Below the pieces are notes generated by a model that saw only the letters and a list, made by a program, of their open reading frames with translations, was not told the origin of the DNA and made no database searches. A stretch of 64,000 nucleotides of DNA from Desarmillaria ectypa (lineage: Eukaryota > Basidiomycota > Agaricomycetes > Agaricales > Physalacriaceae), in assembly GCA_030407005.1 (NCBI GenBank), contig JAUDYN010000007.1, positions 2,914,001 to 2,978,000 of the forward strand. Direction: 5' to 3'. Positions 59,216 through 64,000 of the stretch are shown here, one piece after another. The position numbers and the translations under genes were made by a program. Each line of letters begins with the position of its first letter. The stretch's first letter is position 1.

Positions 59216-60360
59216 AGCCTCGATGATCAGAGAATCTAGCCTCGCTTTTGAATGGGGGCCAGTAGTTTACGTGTATGACACTGTGTATTGATTGTCACCA
59301 GGGACAATGGTTATCATCTGACAGTTTATCCTTACTATGTACGTATACGCTCTTAAGAATTGAAGTATTCCGCTTCCAAGTTTAATCACGGTTTCAACAC
59401 AGGGAAATTTTCGAGGCACGTCGAGACTGTTATGGATATCGGATCTTCGCCAGATTATACATGAGTCAACACATGTCTGCTCTCGGTCTTCTCGGCCTTG
59501 ACCTCGGGCTACCGGTACTTTCTCTTAATTTCTCTATTCTCCTCACTGTTACTAGAATACCATGGAACCTTGTAGAACAATAATGACTCGATATAGTATA
59601 TAAACACTATCCATACCATTGTATTAGGAAACCTTTAAGCTAATCAACTCATCTTCAGCTCCACTTCATTGTGTGAACTAAGCATTTGATCGGTTACGCC
59701 TAGCTCGGCTTTCGGACATCCTCGCTTATGACTCGGGCTTTACTTCGAGTACTCATTCAACTCGTGTATTAGCCCAAAGATCATATTCTTAACAGAGACC
59801 CGAATTTATTGAAATCAGTATCACCTATGGGCTGGGGTGCCTAGTTACTCATCTTCCCTCCACCAACATGAACTCTTCTATGAAATCCAATACCCACATG
59901 TGAAAGCTTACCGAGTCATAGACGTGTGGATGCAAGGGAGACTTCTTATAGTTTGACTCCTCAGCTTACATTTCCAACTGATTAGTTGGCAGCACCGAAA
60001 ACACATCTCGTCTTCTATCATCATGGGAGCAACCTCATCCCTCCAAGACTTAGCGAGCTTTCTGACGAAACAACTTCGTGCTTGAATATCAGCGATCGTG
60101 ATACCAAAGTTTTCAAGCAAGTTGGTTTCCTTTGAGTCGCTTCCGAGTAAAATACCGCCACACATCGAAGTTATGTTCACTTGGTCATTCAACGGTACCA
60201 TTCGAAAGAGAGAGAATAAAAAAACATCCGGAATTAGGTCGGAACAAATTCCTTCCAGTCCGGTTGAAGGATTAAATTAAATCCGATATCTGGTCTCCAT
60301 CACAGAGTGTGATACCGAAACAGAAGCTGTTTCCCGCGTCTTTATTTCGCTGGAACCCCC
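59216..60360. other. intergenic region
   Basis: No gene recognised; a minus-strand frame at 60201-59908 has no family resemblance. It includes the promoter of the dehydroquinase gene. Confidence 0.5.
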
Positions 60361-60933
60361 ATGTCGTCGAAACGCACCATTCTGCTCATCAACGGGCCCA
60401 ACCTCAACCTTTTGGGCACACGTGAGCCTCATATCTACGGATTTGACACCCTTGCCGATGTGGTGTTGAATACGAAGGCCATTGCGGACAAGTATGATGC
60501 GACCCTCTATGATTTCCAGAGCAATCACGAGGGCGCAATCGTGGACAGGATCCACCAAGCGAGAGATGAGGGCGTTGATGGGATCATCATCAATCCTGGT
60601 AAGTCGTCAACCAATTCTTTCGTATTTATCCAATAGTTTATTTGTTCTAAGGTGGTCTTACTCATACATCGGTGGTGGTCCGTGACGCGCTTCTTGGCAT
60701 TTCAATACCATTTATTGAACTCCACGTAACGAACGTTCATTCGCGAGAACCGTTCAGGCATCATTCATACTTTTCGGATAAGGCGGCCGCCATTATTGTC
60801 GGCTTTGGAGTTAAGGGATACGGTATACTCTGCGGTTCCTCTTCCATCCTAGCACTAATAGTATTCTGTCTCAGAGTACGCTATTGATTTTATTGCTACG
60901 AGCCCGAAGTTCGGTAAAACGGAGAAGAAATAG
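60361..60933 (+). CDS. qutE: type II 3-dehydroquinate dehydratase (catabolic dehydroquinase)
   Basis: Converts 3-dehydroquinate to 3-dehydroshikimate in quinate catabolism. Three exons, about 155 residues. Exon 1 has [20 protein letters not shown] with the Tyr loop and catalytic Arg (GTREP), then [20 protein letters not shown] and [10 protein letters not shown]. After an intron (60600-60651) comes [35 protein letters not shown] with the conserved His, then [20 protein letters not shown] phase-1 intron leads to [22 protein letters not shown] 60931-60933. Length and motifs match fungal QutE/Qa-2. The biosynthetic enzyme sits in the separate pentafunctional AROM protein. Confidence 0.93.
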
Positions 60934-61441
60934 AGTAGAAGTGCCTTTGGCGAGAATACATAAAATAATGCTGATTACAATGCAGAAACCTTTCATCTTC
61001 GAAACGGGCCATCTTATTCATTCACTACGCAATCAGGATTTGAGGATCGACAGGTTGAACGGCAAACCACAAAGCAAATCCCCGCTATATCCGGCTTTAG
61101 ACGCCACTTCATCTGTTCGTGACCGCGTGGTTGGACCGTTCTGCGAACTTCTTCTCTACGTTCATCATCAATCGTTCTTATGACCGACAGTTCGTGTACA
61201 ATGTGGGCTAAATATTGTCCACTTCACTCACGCACCATCGGGCCAAGGGCTGGCCCCCAGTATAAACTTACTAAGTCCTTTGCTCCAGTGCGGTAGTACA
61301 GTGGCGTTCTTCTAGTCACTTGCCTTGTCGCTCTGTATCGGCCCGCCTCAAACCTTCTGAACTGGTTGTCACTGTTCGACGGATGTCCTTTAAAATGGCT
61401 GCTTTTTGCTTGTTTCTTGCTATCCTCGCCTCGAAGCAATC
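60934..61441. other. intergenic region
   Basis: Short spacer between two co-oriented cluster genes, with no feature seen. Confidence 0.4.
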
Positions 61442-62824
61442 ATGATCACCACCTCTGCGCAAACTGCCGAAAAGATTTCTTCGCTCGATGAGGTCCAAGC
61501 CATCACAGAGATGGTCCATCTCAGCTTTTCTAACTGTAGGTTCTATTACGGTTGGTATAGTCACCATTTCTAACGACAGACAGGCCCTGATGAAAGGATG
61601 AAGTTTCTTTTCAAGAACTTGGTACAGTATTTCCGACGACCTTTCGCCAAATCATCGGCGTGACCATTTGCTTAGATAGATCATATTCACAATTTCATTC
61701 GGGAGACGTCTGTGACCCACGAGGAATGGTCGTAAGTTGGACCATCTACATGGTACTTGATGCTGAATTTACTTCAGGGCATCGATCGATTTTCTGGACA
61801 GATTCCGTCGGGAGGATCGATGTGAGTCGTGTGCACCTAGCAGCGGCGACTTGCTAACTCACACCACATGTAGATATCATGTTCATGTCTGACATCCTTG
61901 GCGTGTCAGCCCTCGTTGATTTAGTGAACAACAACAAGCCTCATCACGCCACGGAGCATACAATTTTAGGTCCTCTCTATACCGAGAATACTCAGATATG
62001 TGGGTTGGAAATCAGATTGTTCTGTTCTCGCAGCTGATTATCTGCAACAGTGAAGAACGGCGATTCCATCGCTTCTGAGGGTAAAGGTGACTACCTGTAC
62101 ATGTCCGGACGTATCTTGGACGTCCAAGGAAACCCTATCGCTGGCGCGGTCATGGATGTATGGGAGGCAGATCAACACGGAGTCTACGACATGGAGGTAG
62201 ATACCCCATCGCTACGATACATTGTACACTAACGAAGTCTGTAGTATCCCGACTACAACGACAAACCTGATTGCAGAGGACGCTTCATCACCGGAGAGGA
62301 TGGCGTATTTGCATTCAGAGCTGTGAGGTCAGTTCTTTCATGGTTAGGATACCTCCTGCTGATTCGTACGATAACTAGGCCATTATCGTACCCTTTCACT
62401 GAAAGTGGACCTGTTATAGATCTGCTTGATGCTCTGAACACTCACAAGTGCAGACCAGCACATCTTCATTTCAAGATTGTCGTAAGTTATATTGTCTGAT
62501 GGTTCTCATGTCATAACTGAAGATATGTCGTATACAGGCACCCAACTACGTGGAACTCGTCACTCAGCTGTACTTCAAGGGTGATCAATATCTAGAGATC
62601 GACACTGTATTTGCTGTCAGGAAGTCCCTCATTGTGGTGCGTTTGATTTATGCCAGAATTCATCGGACATGCACTTATAACACCTCCAGGACCCGAAGCT
62701 GATTACAGACACGTCTATTACCTTGGCTCGGGGTTTCAAGGAAACAAAGCCGCACCTTGAACTTGAGCGAGACTTTGTGCTTGTCAGGGATCAGGACCTC
62801 ATCAAGCCGAAACCCAAGGCTTAA
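61442..62824 (+). CDS. intradiol ring-cleavage dioxygenase, hydroxyquinol/catechol 1,2-dioxygenase type
   Basis: Fe(III) enzyme that cleaves ortho-diol aromatic rings; in basidiomycetes this class typically acts on hydroxyquinol (or catechol). ATG 61442 (MITTSAQTAEKISSLDEVQA). About nine exons read in frame: TGPDERMKFLFKNL, HIHNFIRETSVTHEEW, MFMSDILGVSALVDLVNN, ATEHTILGPLYTEN, GNPIAGAVMDVWEADQHGVY, then DYNDKPDCRGRFITGEDG with the RGRF motif, RPLSYPF and RPAHLHFKI. The iron ligands Tyr, Tyr, His, His are all present (GVYD, SYPF, RPAHLHF). The tail is SLIVDPKLITDTSITLARGF and the stop is 62822-62824. It lies next to and in line with the quinate genes, which points to aromatic breakdown. The substrate is not determinable from motifs alone. 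Confidence 0.9.
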
Positions 62825-63337
62825 TCCTACAATGAGGTGGACGCAGGTCGTTCTCGGTATATCTATGTAGATGAACAAATTACTTCGAACGAGTTCGCTC
62901 TGAAAAGTAGCTGATTCAGAACTGAAAGGGATTGCCGAAATTTCCGAACATATGTTCTTTGTACCATGACAAACGAAAGTATATATTAGCTGTGTACAAG
63001 TGGTACAAGTGATTGATTTAGGAACTAAAGGGATCTGGGCTGAAGCTGTCGAACGTATGCTCTTTGTTGAGTTGACGACACCAGGGCCTAGCTCAACTGG
63101 TTGCGAAGAAGTACTAACTTCATTGTTTACATGGGATGGTACGGCGAATGATGCTCGTGGCGTCAGAAAAGAACTTGAACTCGAGCAGCTGAGTCTAAAC
63201 TTCAACCAAGAAAGGCAAGACCGGCTTTTGGTCCGATTCTCCGTTTATCTCCTGATCTCTGCTAGAGTGCAGAAACTTTCCTCCGACATATAAAATGAAA
63301 CGTTCTCCGCATCGCATACCCCAGTTACTGTCCCGCG
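62825..63337. other. intergenic region
   Basis: Promoter region of the dehydrogenase gene. No gene seen. Confidence 0.5.
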
Positions 63338-64000
63338 ATGGCCTCCCCAGTCGCACCCCAGAACAAACGATTCCCTCTGTTTGGATATCCCATTGCACAT
63401 TCGTCTGCTCCCGGTCTGCATAATACCTGCTTTGACGCCTTGGAGTCGGGCAACAGATACGAACTGTGGCCAACGTCAAAGATAACAGACGATGTATTGG
63501 AGTTCATCAAGAGCGACGAGTTTGGTGGATGCGCGTACGTCGGGCGCTTTTAATAAAACGAGTTCTGATCTAAAAAATGCAGAGTAACGATGCCCAACAA
63601 AGCGGCCATTATACCCTATCTAGACGAAGTATCGCCTGAGACTCAGGTTACTGACGCGTGCAACACGATAGTGAAGGTCCGAACTGAGAACGGATTCAAG
63701 TTCGTCGGGCAGAATACCGACAGTATGTCACTATCTGACCACAACGCGATAAAGGCTGACTTTTCCTAGTCCTCGGTGTGCGAAACGCGTTACTCAACGC
63801 TCTTCGTGACCAATATCCTGGGGGAAAGCTATCTCCACAGTCCTCCTTCTCTTCGTCCGTCAAAGGTGCCGGCCTTGTGATAGGAGGAGGAGCGACGACG
63901 CGATCTGCTGCACATGCCCTTACTTTGCTTGGACTCAGCCCGATTTTCCTGATTAACCGGGACCCAGAGGAAGTGCGCGTTGTTATGGAAGCAATGCCCC
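63338..64000 (+). CDS. qutB: quinate/shikimate dehydrogenase, cut by window end
   Basis: Oxidises quinate to 3-dehydroquinate (and shikimate to 3-dehydroshikimate) with NAD(P). ATG 63338. Exon 1: FPLFGYPIAHSSAPGLHNTC, the substrate loop, then FIKSDEFGGCA. After an intron (about 63533-63581) comes VTMPNKAAIIPYLDEVSPE with the catalytic Lys, DACNTIVKVRTENGFKFVGQ and NTD. Another intron precedes a Rossmann segment GAGLVIGGGATTRSAAHALT and LINRDPEEVR, where the window ends. It is the third co-oriented gene of the cluster; the C-terminal part is outside. Confidence 0.9.

Noticed and set aside
59597..59610. TATA-like stretch (tatagtatataaaca)
   Set aside because: No gene starts close downstream on either strand.

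Overview
The window is nuclear DNA of a basidiomycete fungus, most likely an Agaricomycete. Nearly every gene is split by short (about 45-60 nt) GT-AG introns, both strands are coding, and the families fit: a FunK1-type kinase, a DUF4470/MYND protein, an EF-hand MscS channel, an F-box protein, a MUP1-type permease, a DHTKD1-type dehydrogenase and a basidiomycete non-LTR retroelement. I resolved exons by eye, so exon ends are predictions.

Left part (1-13.8 kb): the 5' part of a DHA1-type MFS transporter (-), an EF-hand mechanosensitive channel (+), a DUF4470/MYND protein (-), a FunK1 kinase locus with reading-frame breaks (-) and an App1-type phosphatidate phosphatase (+).

The most unusual structure is an inverted, circularly permuted duplication. 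The source-like copy lies at about 42.24-52.20 kb. In order it holds a 1,024-residue P-loop NTPase/PD-(D/E)XK-like gene (+), a LINE relic (+), and the full-length DNA polymerase alpha gene POL1 (-). The second copy at about 14.195-20.75 kb is inverted. It starts and ends inside the LINE tail, at points that are adjacent in the source copy. In it the 5' end of the NTPase gene is joined to the 5' end of POL1 through about 68 bp of extra sequence. Two deletions (about 2.40 and 1.07 kb) reduce its POL1 to a stub fused in frame to the polymerase palm. This is the pattern expected if a roughly 10-kb circular DNA excised from, or was copied from, the right locus, opened in the LINE tail and integrated at left.

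Between the two copies (20.7-42.2 kb): a single-membrane-segment protein of unknown function (-), a DHTKD1-type 2-oxoacid dehydrogenase E1 gene with a predicted 3-nt microexon (+), an F-box protein (+), a Ser/Pro-rich protein (+), a GATA factor with a long Glu-Arg repeat (+), a MUP1-type amino-acid permease (+), and a doubtful one-pass membrane protein.

Right end (53.4-64 kb): a quinate-utilisation cluster. It holds a QutD-like quinate permease (-), type II 3-dehydroquinase (+), an intradiol ring-cleavage dioxygenase of the hydroxyquinol/catechol class (+) and a quinate/shikimate dehydrogenase running off the window (+). A degenerate SnoaL-like gene and a broken quinate-dehydrogenase fragment lie inside it. 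Together these genes would import quinate, convert it to 3-dehydroshikimate and cleave the aromatic product. The dehydratase step and the later steps are not seen here.
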